64,000 nt of DNA from Clostridia bacterium (GTDB lineage: Bacteria > Bacillota > Clostridia > Christensenellales > Aristaeellaceae), in assembly GCA_017460395.1 (NCBI GenBank), contig JAFUBA010000203.1:1-64000 (forward strand). The letters run 5' to 3'. Positions 26,472 to 34,396 of the stretch are shown in pieces (the first letter of the stretch is position 1; every line of letters starts with the position of its first letter). The notes under the pieces were generated by a model. The model saw only the letters and a program-made list of their open reading frames with translations, was not told where the DNA came from and did no database searches. The translations under genes were made by a program, and so were the position numbers.

Positions 26472-28241
26472 TTATTCGAACTGGGCTGCATACAGCCTGT
26501 AATAAAAACCTTTCTGCGCCATCAGGGATTCGTGGGTGCCCTGCTCCACCACATCGCCGCCATTGAGCACCAGGATCAGGTCGGCATGCTGAATGGTGGA
26601 CAGACGGTGGGCAATCACAAAGCAGGTCTTGCCCTTCATGAGGTCACGCATCGCCTTCTGAATCTCCCTTTCCGTCCCCGTGTCCACGTTGGATGTCGCT
26701 TCATCAAGAATCAGCATCGGCGCGTGGTACAGCATGGCCCGGGCAATGGTGAGCAGCTGCTTCTGCCCCTTGGAGATGTTACCGCCATCCTCCCCGATCA
26801 CCGTCTGGTACCCGTCCGGCAGGCGCATGATAAAGGGATGGATGTGGGCCGCCTTTGCAGCCGCCACCACCTCGTCCATGGTGGCATCCGGTTTTCCGTA
26901 GGCGATGTTATCAAAGATCGTGCCCTTGAAGACCCAGGTGTCCTGGAGCACCATGGCATAGCTGGAGCGCACGCTCTTTCTCGTGCACGCCCGGGTCTCC
27001 TCCCCGTCAATGCGGATCTCGCCGCTGTTCACATCGTAAAAGCGCATCAGAAGATTGATGATCGTGGTCTTCCCGGCACCCGTCGGGCCCACAATGGCGA
27101 TGAGCTTTCCGGCATCCGCCCGCATGGTCAGATCGTGGATGATGGTCTTCCCGTCCTCGTACCCGAACTTCACATGGGACAGGGACACATCGCCCTTCAC
27201 ATGCTCGAGCGCCTTTGCACCCTCCACGTCCGCCACCTCCTCCGCCTCGTCCAGGAGCGTAAAGACGCGCTCTGCTGCTGAGAGGGCGGAGAACAGTTCA
27301 TTGATAATGTTCGCAATCTCGTTGATGGGACCGGAGAACTTCCTCGAATAGAGCACGAAGGAGGAGATGGAGCCGAGGCTGATGAGCTGGTTCATGTAGA
27401 GCACCGACCCGAACAGGGCGATCAGACTGAGGCCGATATTGTTGATAAAGCCCATGGTGGGGCCGATGGTGACACCGTAGCGGTCCGCCTCCCAGTAGGC
27501 CTCGGAGGCCTCGCCGTTGACCCCGTCAAAGCGCTCCTCCACCTTGTCCTCATAGGCGTAGGCCTGGATGGTCTTCTGGCCCGAGAGCATCTCCTCCACA
27601 AACCCGTTCATGGCGCCATAGCTCTTGGAGCGCCTGGAAAAGCGTGGCTGGGTGATCTTTCGCATCCTCGTGGTATAGATGATCGCGGCCGGCACGCTGA
27701 ACAGAGCCACGGCCGAGAGCGGGAGGGAGATGGAGATCATCATGAACAGGGCGCCTAACACCGTCACAATGCTGGTCATGATGGACACCACATCCGTAGC
27801 CATACAGGTGGAGATGACGTCAATATCATAGCTGACGCGGCTGATGATGTCCCCGCCCTGGTGCCGGTCAAAGTAGCCCACCGGGAGCTTCATCAGCTTA
27901 TCAAAGACGCTCTGGCGCATCCGCCGGGCCACCCGCTTGGAAATGTTCATCATCATCGCATGAATGGAGATGGTGAGGAGCGATGAGGCGACATAACAGA
28001 AGAGCATCCGCTCTGCATAGTAGTATACACGCTCAAAGTTGACCTTGCCCGCGCCGGCTGCCGCCTCGTTGATGGCAGAGCCTGCAAGATTCGGGCCCAG
28101 GAGCTGGAGGACATTGGAGAGAATACACAGGGCCCAGACGGCAGCGATCATCCACTTGAAGGGGCCAAGGTAGGTCAGAAGGCGCCGCAGCGTGCCCTTT
28201 GTATCCTTCGGTTTTCGCATGACAGCATCACGACGTGCCAT
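26472..28241 (-). CDS. Heterodimeric ABC exporter, subunit with intact catalytic site
   Basis: A 589-residue half-transporter: six transmembrane helices in residues 20-330, then the ATPase. Walker A GPTGAGKTT near 384, Walker B LILDEATSNVD near 510 with catalytic Glu, and switch His in VIAHRLST. The signature is NISKGQ near 486 instead of LSGGQ, which is the form seen in the consensus subunit of TM288/BmrD-like heterodimers. Its partner, one base upstream, has the reciprocal defects. The start at 28241 follows GGGGGAGG inside the end of the partner gene. Probable multidrug or lipid exporter. Confidence 0.93.
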   Translation of the reverse strand: MARRDAVMRKPKDTKGTLRRLLTYLGPFKWMIAAVWALCILSNVLQLLGPNLAGSAINEAAAGAGKVNFERVYYYAERMLFCYVASSLLTISIHAMMMNISKRVARRMRQSVFDKLMKLPVGYFDRHQGGDIISRVSYDIDVISTCMATDVVSIMTSIVTVLGALFMMISISLPLSAVALFSVPAAIIYTTRMRKITQPRFSRRSKSYGAMNGFVEEMLSGQKTIQAYAYEDKVEERFDGVNGEASEAYWEADRYGVTIGPTMGFINNIGLSLIALFGSVLYMNQLISLGSISSFVLYSRKFSGPINEIANIINELFSALSAAERVFTLLDEAEEVADVEGAKALEHVKGDVSLSHVKFGYEDGKTIIHDLTMRADAGKLIAIVGPTGAGKTTIINLLMRFYDVNSGEIRIDGEETRACTRKSVRSSYAMVLQDTWVFKGTIFDNIAYGKPDATMDEVVAAAKAAHIHPFIMRLPDGYQTVIGEDGGNISKGQKQLLTIARAMLYHAPMLILDEATSNVDTGTEREIQKAMRDLMKGKTCFVIAHRLSTIQHADLILVLNGGDVVEQGTHESLMAQKGFYYRLYAAQFE

Positions 28242-28242
28242 T

Positions 28243-30012
28243 TCAGCCCACCTCCCCCATCTGCGTCCTGTGAATATCCCGGTAGGTGGGACATGTCTTC
28301 AGAAGCTCTTCGTGTGTGCCGTGCCCGATGACCCGGCCTTCCTCCAGCACAAGGATGTCATCCAGATTCATGATGGAGGACACGCGCTGGGCAATGACGA
28401 TGGTCGTCGCATCGCTGTGGTGTTCCCGGATGGCCCGCCGCAGTGCGGCATCCGTCTTATAATCCAGGGCGGAGGATGAGTCATCCAGGATCAGGATCTC
28501 CGGCTTTGCAGCCAGCGCCCTTGAAATAAGAAGGCGCTGCTTCTGCCCGCCGGAGAAGTTGGCACCGGCGATCACAGACATGTGCTCGTACTGATCCTCA
28601 TACGCCTCCACGAAGTCGCGGGCCATGGCATCCCCCACGGCCATCCTGAGCATCTCCTCGCTCACATCCCGCCCGAAGGTCACATTCTCCCGGATGGTGT
28701 CCGCGAAGATCACATCATTCTGGAAGACCACGCCGAAGCGCTGCCGCAGTTCATCCAGGTCGTAGGTGCGCACGTCCCTGCCGTCCACATACACGTGTCC
28801 CTCCTGGGCATCGTAAAAGCGCATCAGGAGGTTCACGATGCTGGTCTTGCCGCTGCCGGTGGCACCGATGATTCCGAGGGACCCGCCCCGCGGAATCGAT
28901 ACGTCAATGTCCTGAAGGCACTTCTGCCTCGTGCTTCCTGCAAACTTCTGCTGGTTGCCGGTTTCCTCCCCGTCATCATCCTTTACATAGGAGAAGGATA
29001 CGTGGTCAAACACCACAAAGCCGTCCCGGGCAGTTTTCGGCGCCTTAGCTTCCTCCAGCCGCACCAGATCCTGCTTCATCTCCACCACCTCGGCAATCCT
29101 GCCGGAGGAGGCATTTGCCTTGGAGAGCATCATGAAGACACGGTTGAGGCCCATGACGCCCATCATGATCATGTTAAAGTAGGTGAGGAAAGCCAGGATG
29201 ACGCCGGGCTGTGTCACGCCAGCGTTCACGCGCCGGGCGCCGAAGATCACAACTAGGGTCAGGCCGATATTGAGAAACAGCGTCACGATGGGGCCCGGCA
29301 GCGCCATGATGATGCCCGCCTTGATGTCCCGCCTCGCGGTCTCCGCGTTCACGCCGCTGAAGCGCTTCATCTCGTCCTGCTCCCTCGACAGCGCCTTCAC
29401 CACCCGGATGCCGGTGATGTTCTCCCGCATGACCCGGACGATATCGTCCATGCCCCTCTGGACCATCTCGTAGAGCGGGATCCCCTTCATGGAGACGAAG
29501 ACCACCAGGGCGATGAGCACCGGCGCCATAATCACCAGGATCATGGCAAGCCCTGCGTCCATGGTCAGTGTGATGGCGATCCCGCCCAGGAGCATGATGG
29601 GCGCCCGGATGCCGATGGTCGGACTCGACTGGATGAAGGACTGCACGTTGTAGGTGTCAGAGGTCATCCTGGAGATCAGGGAGGGAAGTCCGATGGTGTC
29701 CATCTGGTGACCGGACAGGTGGAGGGCAGAGCGGAAGAGGTCCCGCCGCACCTCATAGGTCGCCTGCTTGGCCGTTTTCACGGAAAGCCGGTTGGCATTG
29801 ACGTTGAGAAAGCGCACCATGACCGCGAGGACAAGCATCGAAAGGCCCCACAGAAGGACCCTGGTCATCTGCCCTGTGGGCACCACATTGTCGATCAGGT
29901 GCTCCATGACATAGGGGATCAGCAGTTCCAGCACCGTGCCCATGAGCTTGATGCCCATGACCCCCGCCATGCGCGGCGCATACTTTCGAAGGTAGCTCCA
30001 AAGAAACTTCAT
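28243..30012 (-). CDS. Heterodimeric ABC exporter, subunit with degenerate catalytic site
   Basis: A 589-residue half-transporter. Six transmembrane helices precede an ATPase with Walker A GATGSGKTS near 380 and a good signature FSGGQKQR near 485. Walker B ends LILDDSSSALD near 508, where Asp replaces the catalytic Glu, and the switch His is Gln in VIAQRVSS. With the partner's SKGQ signature this makes one degenerate and one consensus ATP site, the known arrangement of TM287/288 and BmrCD exporters. A hydrophilic insert of about 20 residues precedes Walker A. The start follows CTGGAGAG. It is the first gene of the pair. Confidence 0.93.
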   Translation of the reverse strand: MKFLWSYLRKYAPRMAGVMGIKLMGTVLELLIPYVMEHLIDNVVPTGQMTRVLLWGLSMLVLAVMVRFLNVNANRLSVKTAKQATYEVRRDLFRSALHLSGHQMDTIGLPSLISRMTSDTYNVQSFIQSSPTIGIRAPIMLLGGIAITLTMDAGLAMILVIMAPVLIALVVFVSMKGIPLYEMVQRGMDDIVRVMRENITGIRVVKALSREQDEMKRFSGVNAETARRDIKAGIIMALPGPIVTLFLNIGLTLVVIFGARRVNAGVTQPGVILAFLTYFNMIMMGVMGLNRVFMMLSKANASSGRIAEVVEMKQDLVRLEEAKAPKTARDGFVVFDHVSFSYVKDDDGEETGNQQKFAGSTRQKCLQDIDVSIPRGGSLGIIGATGSGKTSIVNLLMRFYDAQEGHVYVDGRDVRTYDLDELRQRFGVVFQNDVIFADTIRENVTFGRDVSEEMLRMAVGDAMARDFVEAYEDQYEHMSVIAGANFSGGQKQRLLISRALAAKPEILILDDSSSALDYKTDAALRRAIREHHSDATTIVIAQRVSSIMNLDDILVLEEGRVIGHGTHEELLKTCPTYRDIHRTQMGEVG

Positions 30013-30057
30013 GCATTCTCTCCAGTTTGTGTCTGCCGTCCGGCCGTCTCACATCAT

Positions 30058-30092
30058 GCAAAAGAAAGCCCGCAGGGAAATTCCTGCAGGCT
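30058..30092 (-). terminator. Terminator after the DUF362 gene
   Basis: On the minus strand AGCCTGCAGG (30092-30083), loop AATTTC, CCTGCGGGCT (30076-30067), then TTCTTTT. It separates the DUF362 gene from the ABC exporter pair. Confidence 0.8.
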
Positions 30093-30106
30093 CTCCCTGA
30101 ATCCGG

Positions 30107-31108
30107 TCACTTTGCCCGGAAGGGCTGGACACCCTCCACAGCTTTCCCGGCATCAATCCGTGCGTCGCCGTGATCAATGTCCACAAGAATGTACCGGTCA
30201 TTGCCCATGCCGAGTTCCTTCATGCAGCTGAGCTGACGGTAGCCGTGGCGGGAGGAGATCCGCTCCACCATGGCCCTGCGGTCCGCTTCCTTCAGGGCAT
30301 GAATCATGTCCACGCCTGCCTGGTCCACGGCGAGAATGTCCACCGAGGCACAGATGCCGATGTCCGGCGTCACCACGGGCTCCGCAGCCACGCCCTCGCA
30401 GTCGCAGGACACGGAAATGTTGCGCATCACGTTCACATAGGTGACATGCTTTCCGAAAAAGTCGATGGTGGCCTTGGTGGACTCGGAGATCTTCTCCATC
30501 AGTTCCTCTTCGACAACGCCCCAGTCGTCTGTGTCCTTTCTGTGGATCATGCCCTTTCCGATGCGCCCGTCTGCGCAGCCAATACCGATGTTCTTGTTGG
30601 CACCGCCAAAGCCGCCCATGGTGTGGCCCTTGAAGTGCGTGAGGGCCACCATGGAATCATAGCCGGTCAGGTGGCTGCCCACGCTCATCTCCTCAAACCA
30701 TCTGCCGCCCTTTACGGGCAGCATGGCCGTGCCCTCCTCGTCGATGATGTCCACCTGCGTAAAATCGGTCCACCCATTGACCTCGAGAGTCTTTCTGTGG
30801 GCCTCGGTGGTATAGCGGTCGCCCTCATAGTAGGTGTTGGAGTCAATGACCCTCGCCTCTGAATCCATCTCCCGCTGCAGGAACACCCGAATCCAGGCAG
30901 GCGGAATGATGTTGGGACCATGGGGCTCACCGGTGTGCAGCTTCACGGCCACCTTCCCCTGGATCTGTCCGCTGACCCGCTCATAGATCCGGCACAGTCC
31001 CTCCGGGCTCAGATCCCGGGTGAAATATACAATGGATTCGTTTCCTGTGCGCTCCTCATAGGGGATATACCGGTTTTCCGCCCGGGCGGGCTTCAGTATC
31101 TTCTGCAT
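30107..31108 (-). CDS. DUF362 domain-containing protein
   Basis: A 333-residue DUF362 protein. Recognisable segments are VAVKLHTGEPHGPNIIPP near residue 55, VKGGRWFEEMSVGSHL near 133, the conserved LTHFKGHTMGGFGGANKNIG near 155-175 and IGICASVDILAVDQAG near 250. Many DUF362 proteins carry extra ferredoxin clusters; this one does not, and its few cysteines are scattered. Biochemical function of the family is not established. ATG at 31108 follows AAAGGAA at good spacing; an in-frame start at 31180 lacks a site. It is monocistronic and divergent from the pyrophosphatase gene. Confidence 0.9.
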   Translation of the reverse strand: MQKILKPARAENRYIPYEERTGNESIVYFTRDLSPEGLCRIYERVSGQIQGKVAVKLHTGEPHGPNIIPPAWIRVFLQREMDSEARVIDSNTYYEGDRYTTEAHRKTLEVNGWTDFTQVDIIDEEGTAMLPVKGGRWFEEMSVGSHLTGYDSMVALTHFKGHTMGGFGGANKNIGIGCADGRIGKGMIHRKDTDDWGVVEEELMEKISESTKATIDFFGKHVTYVNVMRNISVSCDCEGVAAEPVVTPDIGICASVDILAVDQAGVDMIHALKEADRRAMVERISSRHGYRQLSCMKELGMGNDRYILVDIDHGDARIDAGKAVEGVQPFRAK

Positions 31109-31403
31109 GCCTGATTTCCTTTCTATGTGTGCCGTTCTCTGTGCGGTCGTGTATCCAGTCTGCTCTTTTTTGAGCATCACCTTTCATTCTACCCGTCACT
31201 TCTTCATTTTTCAAACCGATTTTTCCATTGTAAACTACAGAAAAATCAACACTTCCAGAGAGATCCTGAAGCCGTTCTCTCTTCGCTGACAGGATTTTGG
31301 TGGCTGCCTTTTTCTGTACACCGCGCCGCGCACGTGATATCATTCTTTTGCCGGCATCATCCGGCACGGCACACCTGCAGTCTTGAAATGGAGGGTTTTC
31401 CGC

Positions 31404-33023
31404 ATGGATGTCACCTATGTATGCGGTCACCGCAATCCGGACACCGATTCCATCGTTTCCGCCATCGCCTATGCTGCCCTTCGAAATGCGCTGGGCGACA
31501 ACAGCTACGTGGCTGCCCGTCTGGGGCATCTCAATGACGAGAGCGCCTTTCTGCTCAAACGCTTCGGCTTTCAGCCTCCATACTTTCTGCACACGGTGCG
31601 CACACAGGTCCGGGACATCGATTTCGATCACCCGCCCCGCCTCAGCCCCACCGTGCCCGTCTCCCACGCCTGGGATACACTGCAGAACAATCCGGGACTC
31701 AGTGTGCTCCCGGTGACCAGGGAGGATGGCACACTCTTCGGGGTTGTCACTGCCGGCGGCATCGCAGAGAGCGATATGTCCTCCATTCAGCACCCTGAGG
31801 TGCAGTCTGTCCCCATCTTCAATCTCCTCTCTGCCCTCGAAGGCAGGATCATCAACAGCGACGAAAACATCTTTGAGACCATCTCGGGCGAGGTGGTCAT
31901 CGCGCTGCCCACGGCCGGATCGCCCCTGAGAGGCGTCAGGAGCGGCAGCATCATCCTGTGCGGGCAGCAGGAGGATGTGCTGCAGAAAGCCCTGGAGATG
32001 CAGGCCAGCTGCATCATCCTGTGTCAGAGCAATCTGGCGGAAAAATACCTTGGCATCTCCTCCCGGACATGTATCATCGCCACGCCCTGTGATGCATACC
32101 GCGCCGCCCGGATGATCTACCAGTCAATCCCGGTCAGCCGCATCGCTCAGACGGAGGACCTGGTATCCTTCCACCTGGATGACTTCCTTGATGATGTCCG
32201 GGAAAAGGTCCTGGAGAGCCGCTACCGATCCTATCCGGTGCTGGACGAGCAGGACAGGGTCGTGGGTACCCTCGGACGCTTTCACCTGATGCGTCCCAAG
32301 CGCAAGCGCCTGGTGCTGGTGGACCACAACGAGGTCGGCCAGTCCGTGCCGGGCCTCGAGCAGGCGGAGATCATCGGGATCATCGACCATCACCGTCTGG
32401 CGGACGTACAGACCGGCTACCCCGTGTATATGCGCAACGAGCCCGTCGGCAGCACCGCCACCATCGTGGCCACCATGTTCCAGGAGCACGGCATCATGCC
32501 GGGTGAGGCACTGGCAGGACTCATGGCCTCGGCCATCGTCAGCGATACGGTCATGTTCAAGTCCCCCACCGCAACGCCCAGGGACCGCAGGATCGCAGAG
32601 CGCCTGGCCCACATCGCCGGGCTGAACCTGGACGATCTCGGCAAGGAAGTCTTCTCCGCCTCCCAGGCGGGCGACAAGCCCGTGGATGTTCTCCTGAAGA
32701 CCGACTTCAAGGAATTCCATATCGGCGGACACGCCCTGGGCATCAGTCAGATCACCTCCATGGACTCCGCCCAGCTCCTGGAGCGCCTCGCGCAGTTCAG
32801 GGAAGCCATGGCCGCCACCCGTGCGGAAAAGCACTACGACATGTTCATCCTGATGATCTCCGATGTCCTCAGGGAAGGCACCGAGCTGATCTTTGAGGGC
32901 GATGCAGAGATCATCCGCCAGGCCTTCGGGGTGGATCAGATCACCGACGGGCATCTGTTCCTCAAGGGCATCATGTCCAGAAAAAAGCAGGTTGTCCCGG
33001 CCCTGGCCGCCCTGTGGGGCTGA
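31404..33023 (+). CDS. ppaC: Manganese-dependent inorganic pyrophosphatase with CBS/DRTGG insert
   Basis: A 539-residue family II (DHH) pyrophosphatase that hydrolyses PPi to phosphate. The N-terminal metal site is GHRNPDTDS with His9, Asp13 and Asp15. VDHNE lies near 310, and the DHH triad is Asp328, His329, His330. The C-terminal DHHA2 domain ends in KGIMSRKKQVVPAL. Between residues 65 and 300 sits a regulatory insert of two CBS domains around a DRTGG-like domain, as in the nucleotide-regulated clostridial enzymes (AMP inhibits, ATP or diadenosine polyphosphates activate). ATG at 31404 follows GGAGGG. The 295-base region upstream is AT-rich and holds the divergent DUF362 promoter. Confidence 0.95.
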   Translation: MDVTYVCGHRNPDTDSIVSAIAYAALRNALGDNSYVAARLGHLNDESAFLLKRFGFQPPYFLHTVRTQVRDIDFDHPPRLSPTVPVSHAWDTLQNNPGLSVLPVTREDGTLFGVVTAGGIAESDMSSIQHPEVQSVPIFNLLSALEGRIINSDENIFETISGEVVIALPTAGSPLRGVRSGSIILCGQQEDVLQKALEMQASCIILCQSNLAEKYLGISSRTCIIATPCDAYRAARMIYQSIPVSRIAQTEDLVSFHLDDFLDDVREKVLESRYRSYPVLDEQDRVVGTLGRFHLMRPKRKRLVLVDHNEVGQSVPGLEQAEIIGIIDHHRLADVQTGYPVYMRNEPVGSTATIVATMFQEHGIMPGEALAGLMASAIVSDTVMFKSPTATPRDRRIAERLAHIAGLNLDDLGKEVFSASQAGDKPVDVLLKTDFKEFHIGGHALGISQITSMDSAQLLERLAQFREAMAATRAEKHYDMFILMISDVLREGTELIFEGDAEIIRQAFGVDQITDGHLFLKGIMSRKKQVVPALAALWG

Positions 33024-33225
33024 CGCCTGAGAAGCCTGAAAAAAGCATCCTCCAGGGTTTGGGTTTTCAGGTGTTCGCCTTGGATGGGTCAGGGGAAACC
33101 CACAGGCCGGGCATTTCCGGAAAAAGAGTCTTCATGGAAACCGGAGTCACTGATGATACAGATGAGGATACTGTGGCTGTAGCACAGCGCGCAATATAAC
33201 TTCCAGCTTATCGATATGAATCGTT
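33024..33225. other. Non-coding stretch after the pyrophosphatase gene
   Basis: No gene is supported here. It holds an inverted repeat CCTGAAAA (33035-33042) with TTTTCAGG (33064-33071) without a good T tract, possibly a weak terminator. A short open frame ends at 33199 in an acidic DDTDEDTV stretch and may be another gene remnant, but nothing identifies it. Confidence 0.4.
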
Positions 33226-33276
33226 AACCCAGCGTCGCATCAGGCGGCGCTTTCTTTTTACCCTATTTGGAGGTGA
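33226..33276 (+). repeat. Left direct repeat (terminator plus ribosome binding site)
   Basis: About 50 bases beginning AACCCAGCG and ending GGAGGTGA. They contain a short hairpin (GCGTCGC...GGCGGCGC) and a T-rich tract. The first 32 bases match the copy at 34331 with two differences, and the ends match too. Together the copies bracket the 33.4-34.3 kb cassette. Confidence 0.75.
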
Positions 33277-33279
33277 CCC

Positions 33280-33399
33280 CTGATCTGCACCTATCCCGCT
33301 GACTGCACCGACTTCTCCGTGGGCGGCACTCTGGCTCCGCTGTCGGTGGAGGTCACGGAAATGCTGAACGGCAAATATGAACTGACACTGTTGTATTGA
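33280..33399 (+). pseudogene. Truncated prophage tail endopeptidase gene (N-terminus only)
   Basis: Directly after the GGAGGTGA site, 39 codons read ICTYPADCTDFSVGGTLAPL and continue to EMLNGKYELTL before a stop at 33397-33399. This matches my recollection of the N-terminus of the phage tail endopeptidase/minor structural proteins of siphoviruses in Clostridia, which begin with a short 'IYPADxTDF' strand and an ELNGxYELEL segment. The normal protein is several hundred residues or more. The expected ATG is a CTG here. It is a phage remnant, with no other tail gene nearby. Confidence 0.6.
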
Positions 33400-33439
33400 C
33401 TTCGTGCTGCAGAAAGCTCCTGCGGTGTATATATAGGTG

Positions 33440-33468
33440 TTGACAAGAAAACTTGGCATGCTTATCAT
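33440..33468 (+). promoter_or_regulatory. Strong promoter of the three-gene cassette
   Basis: TTGACA at 33440-33445, a 17-base spacer and TATCAT at 33463-33468, 33 bases before the first start codon. It is flanked and overlapped by two matching operator sequences. Confidence 0.8.
33441..33458. promoter_or_regulatory. Operator 1 of the cassette promoter
   Basis: TGACAAGAAAACTTGGCA overlaps the -35 box. It matches operator 2 at 16 of 18 positions. The two start exactly 30 bases apart, about three helical turns, so they face the same side of DNA. The linked XRE-type protein is the obvious candidate to bind. Confidence 0.65.
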
Positions 33469-33470
33469 TA

Positions 33471-33488
33471 TGACAACAAAACTTGTCA
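33471..33488. promoter_or_regulatory. Operator 2 of the cassette promoter
   Basis: TGACAACAAAACTTGTCA has perfect 6-base arms (TGACAA/TTGTCA) around CAAAAC and lies just downstream of the -10 box, over the transcription start. Confidence 0.7.
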
Positions 33489-33500
33489 AGGAGGATTCCA

Positions 33501-33806
33501 ATGAACAAAGAAGAGATTCTGAAAAGAGCCCAGGTGGAGAATGAGGATGAAAGAGAGATTCAGGTAAAAGATAAGTCGATAACCTTTTCATACGTCGTAT
33601 TGGTCATCATGGCAACTGTTTTCACGTGCATTCGCGCAGAACAGGGGCTTCCGATGATGGATTTGTGTGCTACTGTCTGCGGTTCTGTATGTGCAGGTAT
33701 GGTATATCGATTTATGAAGACAAAGGGGAAAGCATATCTCCTGATCGCCGCAATTACTTTCATTGTGATGATCTTTGCAATTGTGCGGTTTGCTATGGGG
33801 CACTGA
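33501..33806 (+). CDS. Small two-helix membrane protein (DUF6442-like)
   Basis: A 101-residue protein. An acidic, charged N-terminus (MNKEEILKRAQVENEDERE) leads into three hydrophobic stretches, at about residues 28-43, 48-65 and 77-95, and a short tail. The N-terminal pattern resembles DUF6442 proteins, which are commonly encoded next to a small helix-turn-helix gene. ATG at 33501 follows AAGGAGG at 7 bases. It is the first gene of a compact three-gene unit whose base composition is more AT-rich than the flanks. Its role is unknown; a membrane sensor or partner of the repressor is conceivable. Confidence 0.8.
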   Translation: MNKEEILKRAQVENEDEREIQVKDKSITFSYVVLVIMATVFTCIRAEQGLPMMDLCATVCGSVCAGMVYRFMKTKGKAYLLIAAITFIVMIFAIVRFAMGH

Positions 33807-33809
33807 GTT

Positions 33810-34016
33810 ATGAATGATAAACTTCAGCTAAAGAACAGACTAAAGGAATATAGATCAGAATCAGGACTATCCCAAGCACAGCTTGCGGAGATGGTTGGCG
33901 TCTCGCGAAATACCATCAGTTCAATTGAAACAGGACAGTTCAATCCTACAGCGAAACTGGCGCTGATACTTTGCATCGCTTTGGACAGAAAATTTGAAGA
34001 ACTGTTTTATTTTTAA
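33810..34016 (+). CDS. XRE/Cro-type repressor (YozG-like)
   Basis: A 68-residue helix-turn-helix protein consisting of the DNA-binding domain alone. NRLKEYRSESGLSQAQLAEM and VGVSRNTISSIETGQ form the HTH, and the tail SAKLALILCIALDRKFEELF-type helix ends the domain. Small proteins of this kind often repress their own promoter. It starts three bases after the membrane protein stop, so the genes are co-transcribed. The paired operators at 33441 and 33471 are its probable targets. Its codon use and composition match the cassette, not the flanking chromosome. Confidence 0.92.
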   Translation: MNDKLQLKNRLKEYRSESGLSQAQLAEMVGVSRNTISSIETGQFNPTAKLALILCIALDRKFEELFYF

Positions 34017-34026
34017 GGAGGTTTCC

Positions 34027-34281
34027 ATGGATAAGCAAACAGAAGGAATTGTTGTGTCTGTAAAAAAACAATGGTGGTTAAAAATTAACTCGAAGCAACC
34101 AAGGACAGACCCGTTAGATGGCGCGACCTTCCCACACATAATCAAAGTCACGTATACGGTTGATGGCAACGATTATACCAAGTGGAAATGGGTGAATGCA
34201 GGTCTCCCGGCACCAAAGGTGGGAAATACGGTACAAGTTTTGTACAGTTCGGATAAACCGTCAAAGGCGAAAGTGATATAA
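34027..34281 (+). CDS. Small soluble protein of the HTH cassette (unknown function)
   Basis: An 84-residue protein, predicted mostly beta strand: TEGIVVSVKKQWWLKI, HIIKVTYTVDGNDYTKWKW and VLYSSDKPSKAKV. It resembles DUF3592-like or OB-type small barrels and, as I recall, relatives are often misnamed as sugar ABC permeases; it has no transmembrane segment. ATG at 34027 follows AAGGAGG at 6 bases, ten bases after the repressor stop. The same trio of small membrane protein, HTH and this protein recurs in Clostridia as I recall, but its function has not been described to my knowledge. Confidence 0.75.
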   Translation: MDKQTEGIVVSVKKQWWLKINSKQPRTDPLDGATFPHIIKVTYTVDGNDYTKWKWVNAGLPAPKVGNTVQVLYSSDKPSKAKVI

Positions 34282-34298
34282 GAAAGATATATACAAAG

Positions 34299-34320
34299 CG
34301 GCGGGGATTGCTCCCCGCCG
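34299..34320 (+). terminator. GC-rich hairpin ending the cassette
   Basis: CGGCGGGG (34299-34306), loop ATTGCT, CCCCGCCG (34313-34320). No T tract follows directly, but the right direct repeat downstream contains a second hairpin with TTTCTTT. Confidence 0.6.
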
Positions 34321-34330
34321 TCCGATGATA

Positions 34331-34378
34331 AACCCAGCGCCGCATCATGCGGCGCTTTCTTTACCTTTCTGGAGGTGA
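34331..34378 (+). repeat. Right direct repeat (terminator plus ribosome binding site)
   Basis: Second copy of the repeat at 33226: AACCCAGCGCCGCATCATGC, then GGCGC and TTTCTTT, ending GGAGGTGA. Its hairpin GCGCCGC/GCGGCGC is perfect here. The binding site leads into no gene; after GGAGGTGA the sequence runs into the end of the dehydrogenase gene on the other strand. Confidence 0.75.
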
Positions 34379-34396
34379 ACTTTTTCAGGTCAGAAA

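Noticed and set aside
33014-33199. Possible 61-residue gene after the pyrophosphatase
   Set aside because: It starts inside the previous gene, has no ribosome binding site and no family resemblance. The acidic C-terminal part might be a remnant but cannot be supported.
33226-34378. Repeats as attL/attR of an integrase-driven element
   Set aside because: No integrase or recombinase gene lies between them and the repeats are imperfect terminator/leader copies, so they are described only as direct repeats.
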